A DNA stretch of 64,000 bases from Lunatimonas lonarensis (GTDB lineage: Bacteria; Bacteroidota; Bacteroidia; Cytophagales; Cyclobacteriaceae), in contig NZ_AQHR01000110.1 in the NCBI RefSeq assembly GCF_000390185.1, forward strand, positions 173,108-237,107, in the 5' to 3' direction. Positions 8,490-18,154 of this stretch are shown in pieces. The first letter of the stretch is position 1; each line of letters begins with the position of its first letter. The notes beneath the pieces were generated by a model. That model saw nothing but the letters and a program-made list of their open reading frames with translations. It was not told the origin of the DNA and did not search any database. Made by a program: the position numbers and the translations under genes.

Positions 8490-11400
8490 ATGAAAAAAAT
8501 TTATGATCGATGGATCCGTGGAAAGCTTAGTGTTTTTCTCTGCGCATTATTGTTGATACCGGGATTTCTCCATGCCCAGCAGGGCGGAGTGATTTCCGGT
8601 AAGGTGGTTTCAGCGGAGGATTCCGAACCACTTCCGGGAGTTTCCATCCTGGTAAAAGGTACCAACCGGGGTACCGTTACGGACATGGAGGGAGATTTCT
8701 CCATTCAGGCTAGTTCCGGTGAAGTGTTGACCGTAAGCTTTATCGGTTTTCAAACGACCGAAGTTCCGGTTACCTCCCAAACACGTTATCAAATTTCTTT
8801 GAATGCCTCGTTGGGGGACTTGGGAGAAGTTGTGGTCGTGGGATATGGTTCCCAGCGCCGGGCCGATATTACCTCGGCCGTATCCGTCATTAACATGGAA
8901 AACATTGGAGACGTGCCGACTACCAACGTGACCCGATTATTGCAAGGCCAAGCGGCCGGTGTGCAGGTAAGGCAGCGATCCGGCAGACCAGGTGAGGAGA
9001 TGGAGATCACCATCCGAGGACTCGGATCGTTGGGTGCAGGCAGCCAACCGCTATTCGTCGTAGACGGATTCCCCATTGGTACTACCCTAGGGCAGAACCT
9101 CAACCCGGCCGATATTGAAAGCATTACGGTGTTGAAAGATGCGGCATCCACTGCTATCTACGGTGCTAGGGGATCCAACGGGGTAATTTTGATTACTACC
9201 AAATCAGCTAAGGAAGGCAAAGTCGGGATTGACTTTGTGGTAAACCAAGGTTTTACAAACGTACCTGACTCCCGAAGGACCATCATGATGAACGGTCCCG
9301 AGTTTGCCCAATTCAAGAAGGAAAGTTTTCAGGACCGAGTCCGATATTTTGAAGGCAGAGAGCCCTCATTGGAGGAGATACCTCTGGAGTTCCGCTTTCC
9401 GGAGCAGACCCAGTACAGCACAGACTGGTTTCAGGAAATCATGAACCAGAATGCCAAATTCCAGAATTACAATGCTACCCTTACGGCAGGAAGGGGGGAT
9501 ATCCGTTCACTTATTTCAGTCGGCTACATCAATCAGGAGGGTGCCGTGATCAATACCAATTTTGACCGGTTTAACGTTCGGGCGAATTTGGATGGTAAAG
9601 TCACCGATTGGCTAAGTATGGGCTGGAATGTCGCTGCGTCGCATTCCCGCGAAAACTATGCCTCTACCGACGGTCGGGATGCACTGATCGGAAGAGCCTT
9701 ATGGGCTGATCCCCGGTACCCTGTATATAAGGAAGATGGCTCCTTCAATACCTACATCGGTGGGACCAGCGGTATTTTTGGTACAGCCAACGTGGTACAG
9801 GAGTTATATGAGATGGAGCGGACACTTAACACAAACAATGTGTTAAGTAACGGCTACCTGGAGTTTTCATTTTTGAAAGATTTCAAGTTTCGAACCTCGG
9901 TGAACGCTACGCTGACCAGTACCGAACAGAAGGAGTATCGCCCCTCTACACTGGCCGGCACGGGCTTCAACCAACCACCGCCTAGAGAGGCCAATCTTTT
10001 GCAGCGTGCCGATAACTTACTCAATATAGGTGCCGATCAGTTACTTTCCTATAATAAAGTATTGGGGAAACACCGCATGGAGGGCTTACTAGGGTATTCT
10101 GCCCAGGAAGAGACCTTTAAACGTCTTCAAGGGAACGGTAATGAGTTCCCCAACGACGTGACCCGTTACCTGAATTCAGCGATCCGGCAGACCTCCTCCT
10201 CAGGGGAATTTTCTTGGAGCCTATTGGCCTACTTTGCCCGGGCAAACTATTCCTTTAACGATAAATACTTGTTTTCGGCATCCATGAGGAGGGAAGGAAG
10301 TTCTCGTTTTGGTGCCAACAACAAGTGGGGTAATTTCCCGGCCTTCTCTGCCGGATGGAGGATCTCCGAAGAGGATTTTATGCCTCAGTCCAATTGGATT
10401 ACGGATTTGAAGGTTCGGGCCAGCTACGGTATCACCGGTAACAATGCAATCGGTAACTACTCTAGCTTGTCCAATATGGCGATTTCCAACTACGTGTTTG
10501 GAGGTACCATTGCAAACGGGCAGCGACTCGCCAACTTTGCCAATGCCAACCTTGGTTGGGAGCAATCCGAACAGACCGATATTGGGTTGGACCTTGCCAT
10601 GTTTGATAACCGATTGATATTTACCGCAGAGTACTATAACCGATTGACCAATGACATGTTGCTTTCCGTGGAGATGCCGATCGTTTCCGGTTTTGGTTCT
10701 TCGCTGGACAACGTGGGCAGCGTACGAAACCGAGGCGTTGAACTTGCCTTGGATTACCGTACGAGGGTAAACCAGGTTAATTTAAGGAGCAATTTGAACT
10801 TTACCCTCAATCGAAACAAGGTACTCGAGATACGCGGAGACAATGATGAGATTTGGACCGGTGGCTTCTACAGTGTGTATAACGTGTCCAAAGCTGGCCG
10901 GCCTATGGCTATGCTCTATGGGTTCCGTATGATGGGAATTTTCAATACGGAAGAAGAGATTTTGGCCTGGCCGACCCAAGATGGTGCTATCCCCGGTACC
11001 TATAAATACTTTGATGCCAATGGGGACGGCGTGATTTCCTATGACCAGCAGGATATGATCGAGATAGGTAATCCACATCCGGACTACATCCTAAACATGA
11101 CCATTGGTGGGGATTACAAGAAATTCGATTTTAATATCCTCTTTACCGGTGCTTTCAACTATGACGTGATGAGAAACATCGAGGCGACTACCATGAATAT
11201 GGACGGGGTGTTTAACATTCTACGGTCCGGTATCAACCGATGGAGGTCTCCCGAAAATCCCGGCGATGGCGTGGGCGCAACTACCAATACATGGAAGTGG
11301 CAGCGTGAATCCAATTCCAGATACATCTACGATGCCACCCACGTGTGGCTGCGTAACGTGAGCCTCGGCTATGCCATTCCGAACAATCCTGTCATCCCAA

Positions 11401-11561
11401 ATGCACGGTTATTTGTGAGTGCGGAAAACCTCTTCTTGTTTACATCCTATCCTGGATCGAACCCAGAAGTGAACCGACGTGGTGGGATCAATATCGGAGT
11501 GGATGACGAGAGTTACCCCATCCCAAGAACCTTTACCATGGGTGCCACCATCAAATTTTAA
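8490..11561 (+). CDS. SusC/RagA TonB-linked outer-membrane transporter (pair 1)
   Basis: A 1023-residue SusC-family importer. It begins with a signal peptide (to about residue 30, ending LHAQ), then a carboxypeptidase-regulatory-like domain (about 33-112; SGKVVSAEDSEPLPGVSILV), a TonB-box-like EVVVVGYGSQ, the plug (LQGQAAGVQVRQRSG; ADIESITVLKDAAS; IYGARGSNGVILITTK), and a beta-barrel ending in a C-terminal aromatic (IKF). It imports oligosaccharides or other ligands caught by its SusD partner, driven by TonB. The SusD gene starts 17 bp after its stop. The ligand is not predictable from the sequence. Confidence 0.95.
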   Translation: MKKIYDRWIRGKLSVFLCALLLIPGFLHAQQGGVISGKVVSAEDSEPLPGVSILVKGTNRGTVTDMEGDFSIQASSGEVLTVSFIGFQTTEVPVTSQTRYQISLNASLGDLGEVVVVGYGSQRRADITSAVSVINMENIGDVPTTNVTRLLQGQAAGVQVRQRSGRPGEEMEITIRGLGSLGAGSQPLFVVDGFPIGTTLGQNLNPADIESITVLKDAASTAIYGARGSNGVILITTKSAKEGKVGIDFVVNQGFTNVPDSRRTIMMNGPEFAQFKKESFQDRVRYFEGREPSLEEIPLEFRFPEQTQYSTDWFQEIMNQNAKFQNYNATLTAGRGDIRSLISVGYINQEGAVINTNFDRFNVRANLDGKVTDWLSMGWNVAASHSRENYASTDGRDALIGRALWADPRYPVYKEDGSFNTYIGGTSGIFGTANVVQELYEMERTLNTNNVLSNGYLEFSFLKDFKFRTSVNATLTSTEQKEYRPSTLAGTGFNQPPPREANLLQRADNLLNIGADQLLSYNKVLGKHRMEGLLGYSAQEETFKRLQGNGNEFPNDVTRYLNSAIRQTSSSGEFSWSLLAYFARANYSFNDKYLFSASMRREGSSRFGANNKWGNFPAFSAGWRISEEDFMPQSNWITDLKVRASYGITGNNAIGNYSSLSNMAISNYVFGGTIANGQRLANFANANLGWEQSEQTDIGLDLAMFDNRLIFTAEYYNRLTNDMLLSVEMPIVSGFGSSLDNVGSVRNRGVELALDYRTRVNQVNLRSNLNFTLNRNKVLEIRGDNDEIWTGGFYSVYNVSKAGRPMAMLYGFRMMGIFNTEEEILAWPTQDGAIPGTYKYFDANGDGVISYDQQDMIEIGNPHPDYILNMTIGGDYKKFDFNILFTGAFNYDVMRNIEATTMNMDGVFNILRSGINRWRSPENPGDGVGATTNTWKWQRESNSRYIYDATHVWLRNVSLGYAIPNNPVIPNARLFVSAENLFLFTSYPGSNPEVNRRGGINIGVDDESYPIPRTFTMGATIKF

Positions 11562-11578
11562 CACAGATCCCAGTAATC

Positions 11579-13084
11579 ATGAAAAATACAAACATTTATT
11601 CCATTTTAGCGGGGATTGTTTTGGCGTTCACTTCATGTAGTGATGAATTCTTGAACAAAACCGACCCCACGGTCTTGGTAGCGGATACCTTTTACAGCAA
11701 TGAAAAAGAGCTCGAGCAGGCGGTAGCAGGGGTGTATGGTATGCTACGCGGCCATTTTAACAACGAATGGCAGTTTAACGAGTATATCTCTGATAACACT
11801 ACCCTACATTTCAATGTGGGGAACCGTGGCCAAGGCCCGGCCCTAGAGGCCATCGAATTTTGGCAATATAATGCCGCCACGCCCAACGTTGGTACGCTTT
11901 ATAATACCATCTACAGTATAATGGTCAACATCAATACCACTCTGCTGCGGTTGCCAGATGCCAATGCTTCGGATGCCGTAAAAAGAAGGGCGGAGGGCGA
12001 AATGAAAATGATCAGGGCCTACTTGTATTTTCAACTTGTACAGCATTTTGGAGATGTGATCATAGTGACCGAACCGGTTCGGACGCCTTCCGAGGCCTTT
12101 GCGCTGGAGCGACAGCCGGTAGAGTCAGTGTATCAGTTTATCATTTCGGATCTTAACGATGCAATCGCGGCACTCCCCGTCAGCCATCCTGCCAATCAGG
12201 TTGGAAGGGTAACCCGCGGGGCAGCCCTCTCGCTGTTGGGAAAGGTGAGGTTAACGCGCAAGGAATTTCCGGAAGCGATCAATGCACTTAATCAAGTGAC
12301 TTCCCTAGGGTATGAGCTGTTGCCAAGCTATGCGAGTATCTTTCTGCCTGCCAATAAAAACCACAAGGAGTCAATTTGGGATGTCCAGTACCAGGGCGAT
12401 AACCTATTTGGTGTTCACAGTAGTTTTATTTACACCTTTGCGCCCAGGGAGTCCAACGGGGCGGTTATCAACTTCCCTGGTCAAGAGGGTGGAGGATGGA
12501 ACACGCCGACTCGGGATATCATCGCTGCCTACGAACCGGGTGACTTGAGAAAGGATGTCTCGCTTAAGGAGGGGTACACTAATCTTCAGGGACAATGGGT
12601 GCCGGTTCCCTTTATCAACAAATACAACCACCCCCATACGATCCGAGGAGTGACCAATGACAACTGGCCGGTGATCCGCTATGCGGATGTACTGCTGATG
12701 TTGGCGGAGGCGATCAATGAGGTGAGTGGTCCTACGGGTGAGGCCTACGGCCACCTGAACGCGATACGCCGAAGAGCAGGGCTTTCCGATCTGAGTGGCC
12801 TAGGTCAGGCAGCCTTTAGAGAAGCTGTATTAAAGGAACGTAGAATTGAGCTTGCCTTTGAGAATCATCGCTGGCTGGATCTTAAGCGGACGATGACCAC
12901 GCCCCAATTGGTCAGCTTTCTGAATGCCTATGGCCTCAGGGAAAGGGCTAATCCAACCACATCGCGCGGAGGCATCCCCTTTTCGAACGACGATTTTGTT
13001 TTCGAGGCCTACCAGGTGCTGTTTCCCATACCTGAGGTTCAGATGAGAATCAACTCATCTATGCGTCAGAATCCCGGGTATTAA
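11579..13084 (+). CDS. SusD/RagB outer-membrane ligand-binding lipoprotein (pair 1)
   Basis: A 501-residue SusD-family lipoprotein with a type II signal (hydrophobic core, lipobox FTSC at about residue 20, then SDEFLNKTDPT). The alpha-helical TPR-like scaffold is visible, including AEGEMKMIRAYLYFQLVQHFGDV, and the C-terminal SusD signature reads NAIRRRAGL, LKERRIELAFENHRWLDLKR, ending at FPIPEVQMRINSSMRQNPGY. It caps the SusC channel encoded just upstream and binds ligand at the surface. It is followed by a strong hairpin terminator, so pair 1 is its own transcription unit. Confidence 0.94.
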   Translation: MKNTNIYSILAGIVLAFTSCSDEFLNKTDPTVLVADTFYSNEKELEQAVAGVYGMLRGHFNNEWQFNEYISDNTTLHFNVGNRGQGPALEAIEFWQYNAATPNVGTLYNTIYSIMVNINTTLLRLPDANASDAVKRRAEGEMKMIRAYLYFQLVQHFGDVIIVTEPVRTPSEAFALERQPVESVYQFIISDLNDAIAALPVSHPANQVGRVTRGAALSLLGKVRLTRKEFPEAINALNQVTSLGYELLPSYASIFLPANKNHKESIWDVQYQGDNLFGVHSSFIYTFAPRESNGAVINFPGQEGGGWNTPTRDIIAAYEPGDLRKDVSLKEGYTNLQGQWVPVPFINKYNHPHTIRGVTNDNWPVIRYADVLLMLAEAINEVSGPTGEAYGHLNAIRRRAGLSDLSGLGQAAFREAVLKERRIELAFENHRWLDLKRTMTTPQLVSFLNAYGLRERANPTTSRGGIPFSNDDFVFEAYQVLFPIPEVQMRINSSMRQNPGY

Positions 13085-13113
13085 TCCGGCGCCTTTTAGA
13101 AATAAAGTAGCAG

Positions 13114-13158
13114 ATGGCTGGTAAAAATCTAACATTGGATTTTTACCAGCCATTTTTT
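13114..13158 (+). terminator. Rho-independent terminator after SusCD pair 1
   Basis: A perfect 14-bp inverted repeat (TGGCTGGTAAAAAT with its complement ATTTTTACCAGCCA) around a 10-nt loop is followed directly by six T residues. It lies 30 bp after the SusD stop. Confidence 0.88.
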
Positions 13159-13183
13159 GATCTAATTAGATGTATATACATAA

Positions 13184-13204
13184 ACAGGATAGTGCAGGAT
13201 AGTT
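13184..13204 (+). promoter_or_regulatory. Tandem CAGGATAGT motif upstream of SusCD pair 2
   Basis: Two copies of CAGGATAGT stand 10 bp apart (13185-13193 and 13195-13203), on the same helix face, about 100 bp before the SusC start. The same word occurs upstream of the DUF4432 and RhaD genes. A binding site for an unlinked regulator is inferred. Confidence 0.45.
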
Positions 13205-13301
13205 TATAAAAAATAAGTCCGTTTATTAGTGACAAAGTTGGAAGGGTAACGTAACCTTCCAATGATCAGTTAACTATTTTCCAAATAAACCAAATTAAAT
13301 T

Positions 13302-16300
13302 ATGAAGGTAAACCATTACTTGACAGGGAGTGGTAAATCGCTGCTCCTCGCCTTTGTCGCCATGCTGCTTGCAGTGGGCAGTTGGGCGCAGTCAGCCATC
13401 ACGGGCGTAGTGCGTTCAGAAGGCGACAACGAGACCATACCGGGTGTTTCCGTGTTGGTAAAAGGTACGACTAGGGGCAGTGTCACTGACCTAGACGGCA
13501 GATTTCAGGTCAATGCTTCTCCTGGAGAAGTACTGACCGTCAGTTACATCGGCTACACGACTAAAGAAGTGACCGTACAGTCTGGACAGACCAGCTATGA
13601 CATTAGCCTCGCTTCCTCCATGAGCGATCTTTCCGAAGTGATCGTGGTGGGATACGGCAGTCAGTTGAAAAAAGAGATTACCGGTGCCGTACAGTCGGTG
13701 AGTGGATCGGATCTATTGGATATGCCGGTTTCCCAAATTGGACAGAAGCTTCAGGGACGGTTGGCTGGTGTGCAGATCAATCAGACCACCGGACGACCTG
13801 GACGTGGCATGTCCGTGCGGATTCGGGGCCAATTGTCCGTATCGGCTGGAAGTGAGCCTCTGTATGTGGTAGATGGTTTTCCGATCACCGGTGACATCGG
13901 TGTGCTGAACCCGGATGAAATAGAGGATATCACCGTTTTGAAAGATGCATCGTCAACATCTCTCTACGGTTCCAGAGCTGCAAATGGCGTTGTACTGATC
14001 ACTACCAAGCGTGGAAAGGCGGGACAGACCAATGTGTCCCTCAACTACTACACCGGTATTCAGCATGTGCCTCATTACAACCGATTGGAAATGATGGATG
14101 CCGTGGAATTTGCACAGTTCAAGAAAGAGTATTTTGAAGATGCAGGTAGACCGGTACCGGCGATGTTCCAAAACCCAGCTAGTTATGAGGGTCAAACTAA
14201 CGATTGGTACGATGCCCTGCTTCAGACAGCTCCGATCTCGAACTACAACCTTACCATTACATCCAACACAGAAAGGGCAAGCACGTCGATTGTGGCAGGC
14301 TTTTTTGACCAACAAGGGGTGGTTTTAAACACGGATTACAAACGCTATTCATTGCGGTTAAATTCTGAATACAAGGTTTCCGATAAAGTACGTGTGGGTT
14401 TTAACGTTGCTCCCACCTATGTGAAGGACAATACCCCCCGAACCGATGGAAGTAGAGGAACAGGTATCTTGTTTAATGCCCTTCACACGTGGCCAAACAT
14501 GCCGATATATGACGAAAATGGTGAGCTGACCTATTATAATCGATTTCCTGCTGAAACTGGAAACATCTTCGCTTATCCCAACTACGTCAGGGCAGCGCAG
14601 GAGATTACCAACGAAACGGAAGTTACCAATGTGCTGGCAAACGGGATGATCCAATATAGTCCGATTAAGGATTTGGTTATAAAGTCTACCATAAACGCAG
14701 AGATTCGTAACCAGAATTATTTTTGGTTTAATCCTTCTACGGCAAGTGCTGCGATGAATGTGCCTATTCCTACGGTTGCCATGTCCATTCGAGAGGGACT
14801 ACAGGACTTTTCCTGGCTCAACGAAAACCTGGTAACCTATACGAAAAGCTTTAATGACCATAACTTTGAGCTATTAGGGGGATATACCAATCAGCATTTC
14901 CGAAGGGAAACGACCCGCGTGCAGGCTGATACTTATGCGGAGGATAGATTGCCAACCGTTCAGGGTGCAATCAATATCAACAGAGGGGCAACCAATAATA
15001 CCGTAAACGAATGGGCACTTACTTCCGTCCTCTCTCGATTAAACTACAATTATCAAGGGAAATACCTTTTCACCGCTTCGGTAAGAGGGGATGGATCTTC
15101 TCGTTTTGGAACAGAAAACCGTTGGGGAATCTTTCCCTCCGTATCAGCTGGTTGGGTTATGTCTGACGAGGGTTTCCTGAATACCAGTGACCGCGTTTCC
15201 TTTATGAAAGTAAGAGGTAGCTATGGGGTGACCGGAAACAACAACATCGGTAATTATACCCACTACGCCCTGATCAACAATACCGTAAACCACGTTTTCA
15301 ACAACAATGTGGCGCCAGGTGCCGCGGTAAGCTCCCTGGCAAATCCTTTCCTCGGATGGGAGACAACCCATCAGGTGGATTTGGGGTTGGATTTGGGCTT
15401 GTTTGACGACCGCATCCAATTGGTATACGATTACTTCAATAAGACGACTACCAACCTGTTGTATGCCGTACAGATTCCGCAGGAATCCGGCTTTGGCAGC
15501 TTTAACGACAACATCGGTGAGTTGAGGTTTTGGGGTCATGAAATCGCTTTGAATACCCGTAACTTGGATGGAAAGTTAAAGTGGACTACAAACGCCAACA
15601 TATCCTTTGTTCGCAACCGAGTAGAAGCGTTGGCAGATGGCATCGACCGGATATACGGAACCCATCATATTACTCAGGTAGGGCAACCCTTTGGGATGTT
15701 TTATGGATTGGTCAAAGAAGGCTTTTACATGAACGAAGAGGATTTGGCTAACTCCCCTCAAGTACCCGGCCGATCTACAGTAGGATCTATCAAATTCAAG
15801 GATGTAAATGGCGATGGAATTATCACGATTGGAGGAAGTAACGATGACCGACAGATTATTGGTAACCCTTTTCCAAAATTCACTTACGGTTTAGTCAATA
15901 ACTTTCAGTACGGTAAATGGGACGCCAGCATTGTGGGTTCCGGCTCTTACGGAAATCAATTGTGGATGAGGCACCTATTTAGTACAGCCAATTTGGATGG
16001 CGTGTTTAACATGGTGCGCAGAGCCGCGGATCGTTTTAGGTCTCCCGAAAATCCCGGAGCAGGAATCTTTGGAACCACTGTGGGTGGAGGAAATGTTACC
16101 GGGGTTGAACGCGACTGGAACAGCAGCCACTATGTGTTTGACGCATCTTTTTTCAGCATAAAGAACCTGACGGTAGGTTATAACATAGGGGCAATCCAAA
16201 AATTTGTTTCCTCTGCCCGTATTTATGCGTCGGTTCAGAACCTGTATATTTTCACCAACTATTGGGGTGGTGGAAACCCAGAAGTTAGCCAGCAAAACAA

Positions 16301-16397
16301 CGGTCAAGGGGATGGAGGTAACTTGTCTCAAGGTGTAGATCTTATCGGTTATCCAGTACCACGTACCATAACCATTGGGGCAAACTTGAACTTTTAA
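13302..16397 (+). CDS. SusC/RagA TonB-linked outer-membrane transporter (pair 2)
   Basis: A 1031-residue paralogue of the SusC at 8490. It has a signal peptide (to about 29, ending SWAQ), a regulatory-like domain (ITGVVRSEGDNETIPGVSVLV), the TonB-box region SEVIVVGYGSQ, the plug (LQGRLAGVQINQTTGRPG; EIEDITVLKDASSTSLYG) and a barrel ending NLNF. The N-terminal domains of the two SusC proteins are close, while the barrels differ, which suggests an old tandem duplication with different ligands. The SusD gene begins 27 bp after the stop. Confidence 0.95.
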   Translation: MKVNHYLTGSGKSLLLAFVAMLLAVGSWAQSAITGVVRSEGDNETIPGVSVLVKGTTRGSVTDLDGRFQVNASPGEVLTVSYIGYTTKEVTVQSGQTSYDISLASSMSDLSEVIVVGYGSQLKKEITGAVQSVSGSDLLDMPVSQIGQKLQGRLAGVQINQTTGRPGRGMSVRIRGQLSVSAGSEPLYVVDGFPITGDIGVLNPDEIEDITVLKDASSTSLYGSRAANGVVLITTKRGKAGQTNVSLNYYTGIQHVPHYNRLEMMDAVEFAQFKKEYFEDAGRPVPAMFQNPASYEGQTNDWYDALLQTAPISNYNLTITSNTERASTSIVAGFFDQQGVVLNTDYKRYSLRLNSEYKVSDKVRVGFNVAPTYVKDNTPRTDGSRGTGILFNALHTWPNMPIYDENGELTYYNRFPAETGNIFAYPNYVRAAQEITNETEVTNVLANGMIQYSPIKDLVIKSTINAEIRNQNYFWFNPSTASAAMNVPIPTVAMSIREGLQDFSWLNENLVTYTKSFNDHNFELLGGYTNQHFRRETTRVQADTYAEDRLPTVQGAININRGATNNTVNEWALTSVLSRLNYNYQGKYLFTASVRGDGSSRFGTENRWGIFPSVSAGWVMSDEGFLNTSDRVSFMKVRGSYGVTGNNNIGNYTHYALINNTVNHVFNNNVAPGAAVSSLANPFLGWETTHQVDLGLDLGLFDDRIQLVYDYFNKTTTNLLYAVQIPQESGFGSFNDNIGELRFWGHEIALNTRNLDGKLKWTTNANISFVRNRVEALADGIDRIYGTHHITQVGQPFGMFYGLVKEGFYMNEEDLANSPQVPGRSTVGSIKFKDVNGDGIITIGGSNDDRQIIGNPFPKFTYGLVNNFQYGKWDASIVGSGSYGNQLWMRHLFSTANLDGVFNMVRRAADRFRSPENPGAGIFGTTVGGGNVTGVERDWNSSHYVFDASFFSIKNLTVGYNIGAIQKFVSSARIYASVQNLYIFTNYWGGGNPEVSQQNNGQGDGGNLSQGVDLIGYPVPRTITIGANLNF

Positions 16398-16424
16398 CGT
16401 GGTACTACCTAAAATGAAAACAAT

Positions 16425-17930
16425 ATGAAAAAGATATCAATATTATTTGGGGTTTTGGCCGTGATCCTCTCCGGTTGCGAGGATTTCCTGACGGTTGTGC
16501 CGGAAACCAACCTAAGTACAGCGACCTTCTTTCAAAGTGAGGCCGACTTTCAGCAGGCAGTAAATGCAGCTTACGCGCCAATGCGAGCCATCGTGAATGA
16601 TCGCGCTTGGATGCTTTCCGAGATGCGTTCTGATAACACGATGTATGCCCGTAACATTATGTTTGGGGCTACCGAGCAACAAGAGGATATCTCAGACCAT
16701 GCTATTCCAGACGCACAGGGTATCAATGCAAATACCCATGTGCTAAACCACTGGCGATTGGACTATCAAATCATTGCCAGAGCAAATCAGATTCTAACCA
16801 CGATAGATGATGTGGATTTCAATGCGAATTCCAAGAACAACATCAAGGGACAAGCGTTGTTTCTGCGTGCCATGGCCTACTATGACTTGGCGAGGTTCTT
16901 TGGAAGTGTGCCCATTCACCTTGCCCCGGTAACCACGCGTGAGGAGGCGGGTCGTCCCCTCTCACCTGAGGCAGACGTGTATGCACAGTTGATTTCCGAC
17001 GTACAAGCGGCCATTCCATTGCTTCCCAACCGATCTCAACAGGAACTTGGCAGGGTAACCTCGGGTGCCGCACGAATGCTGTTGGCCGATGTGTTTATCC
17101 GTCAAAAGCGGTGGGCAGAAGCAGAAGCTTTGTTGAAAGAGATCGTAAACAGCGGGCAATATCAACTTATTCCAGATTATGCCAATGTATTTAGCGAAAG
17201 CACCGCAAACAAAAATAATGTGGAGTCTGTCTTTGAGGTTCAGTTTCTGGAAGGGCCCCAAGGTTTGCAAAGCAATTTCCTGTACCAATTTATGCCTAGA
17301 CCGATCAATCCAAGTGAGCTTGGGACAATAACAGGTACCGCTAATCCGCAAAACCTGGATGGTCAAGGAAATAATATTCCCACTCCGGATATCATTGAAG
17401 CCTATGAAGAAGGTGACCTGCGCAAAGATGCATCCATAGGTTTTATTACATTAAGTGGAAGTCTTCGGGAGAACAAAGTTTACCCTTATATAAAGAAGTA
17501 TGCGAAGCCACACGCGCTGCACAACAATCACGGTATGAACTGGCCTATTTACCGGTATGCGGAAACCTTGTTGTTTTTGGCAGAGGCCTTGAACGAACAA
17601 GGAAAAACAAGTGAGGCTGCTCAGTATATCAACATGGTAAGGAACCGGGCAGGGTTGGATGACACCACCGCTGGTTCACAAGGTGCAATGCGGGACGCCA
17701 TTATGCATGAGCGTAGGGTGGAATTGGCCTTCGAAAATAAGCGTTGGCATGACCTGACCCGAACCGATACCTACCGACAGGTAATTACCGATTTTGGTGT
17801 CAGAGCAAAAGCTGATCCGGTTAAATATTACTATCCTGCGGGCAACACCTTCCGAAATCATGCCTTTAGTAATATCACCAAGTTTTATACCCTTCCTGCA
17901 GCCGAGTCGGAGATCACTCCGCACTTCTAA
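16425..17930 (+). CDS. SusD/RagB outer-membrane ligand-binding lipoprotein (pair 2)
   Basis: A 501-residue SusD-family lipoprotein with lipobox LSGC at about residue 18 followed by EDFLTVVPETNLST. The family core is seen in GQALFLRAMAYYDLARFFGSVP, the helix AARMLLADVFIRQKRW and the C-terminal RNRAGL and HERRVELAFENKRWHDLTR segments. It pairs with the SusC at 13302. A hairpin terminator follows. Confidence 0.94.
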   Translation: MKKISILFGVLAVILSGCEDFLTVVPETNLSTATFFQSEADFQQAVNAAYAPMRAIVNDRAWMLSEMRSDNTMYARNIMFGATEQQEDISDHAIPDAQGINANTHVLNHWRLDYQIIARANQILTTIDDVDFNANSKNNIKGQALFLRAMAYYDLARFFGSVPIHLAPVTTREEAGRPLSPEADVYAQLISDVQAAIPLLPNRSQQELGRVTSGAARMLLADVFIRQKRWAEAEALLKEIVNSGQYQLIPDYANVFSESTANKNNVESVFEVQFLEGPQGLQSNFLYQFMPRPINPSELGTITGTANPQNLDGQGNNIPTPDIIEAYEEGDLRKDASIGFITLSGSLRENKVYPYIKKYAKPHALHNNHGMNWPIYRYAETLLFLAEALNEQGKTSEAAQYINMVRNRAGLDDTTAGSQGAMRDAIMHERRVELAFENKRWHDLTRTDTYRQVITDFGVRAKADPVKYYYPAGNTFRNHAFSNITKFYTLPAAESEITPHF

Positions 17931-17963
17931 GCAGAAGGCCTGATACAGGTCTTGGGTTACCTT

Positions 17964-18009
17964 TAAGCATCGGATTTGTGACTTCGGCCACTTTCCGATG
18001 CTTATTTTA
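17964..18009 (+). terminator. Hairpin terminator after SusCD pair 2
   Basis: AAGCATCGGA (17965-17974) pairs with TCCGATGCTT (17994-18003) around a loop that can itself fold (GTG/CAC), followed by ATTTTA. It lies about 35 bp after the SusD stop. Confidence 0.75.
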
Positions 18010-18154
18010 TCCTACAAAGAACCCTTCTTAAGTTACGAGTGGTTTACTCCATTTCCCATCGGTTTTCAAACTCCGATAAATTCCCATAATTTTAACTCGG
18101 TAACCAAACTATATGAATTTACGCTACCAGATTAAAAACAATAACTGAAAACCA

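Noticed and set aside
10221..11078. Long minus-strand frames inside the first SusC gene
   Set aside because: Opposite-strand shadows of SusC; no start context or known domain.
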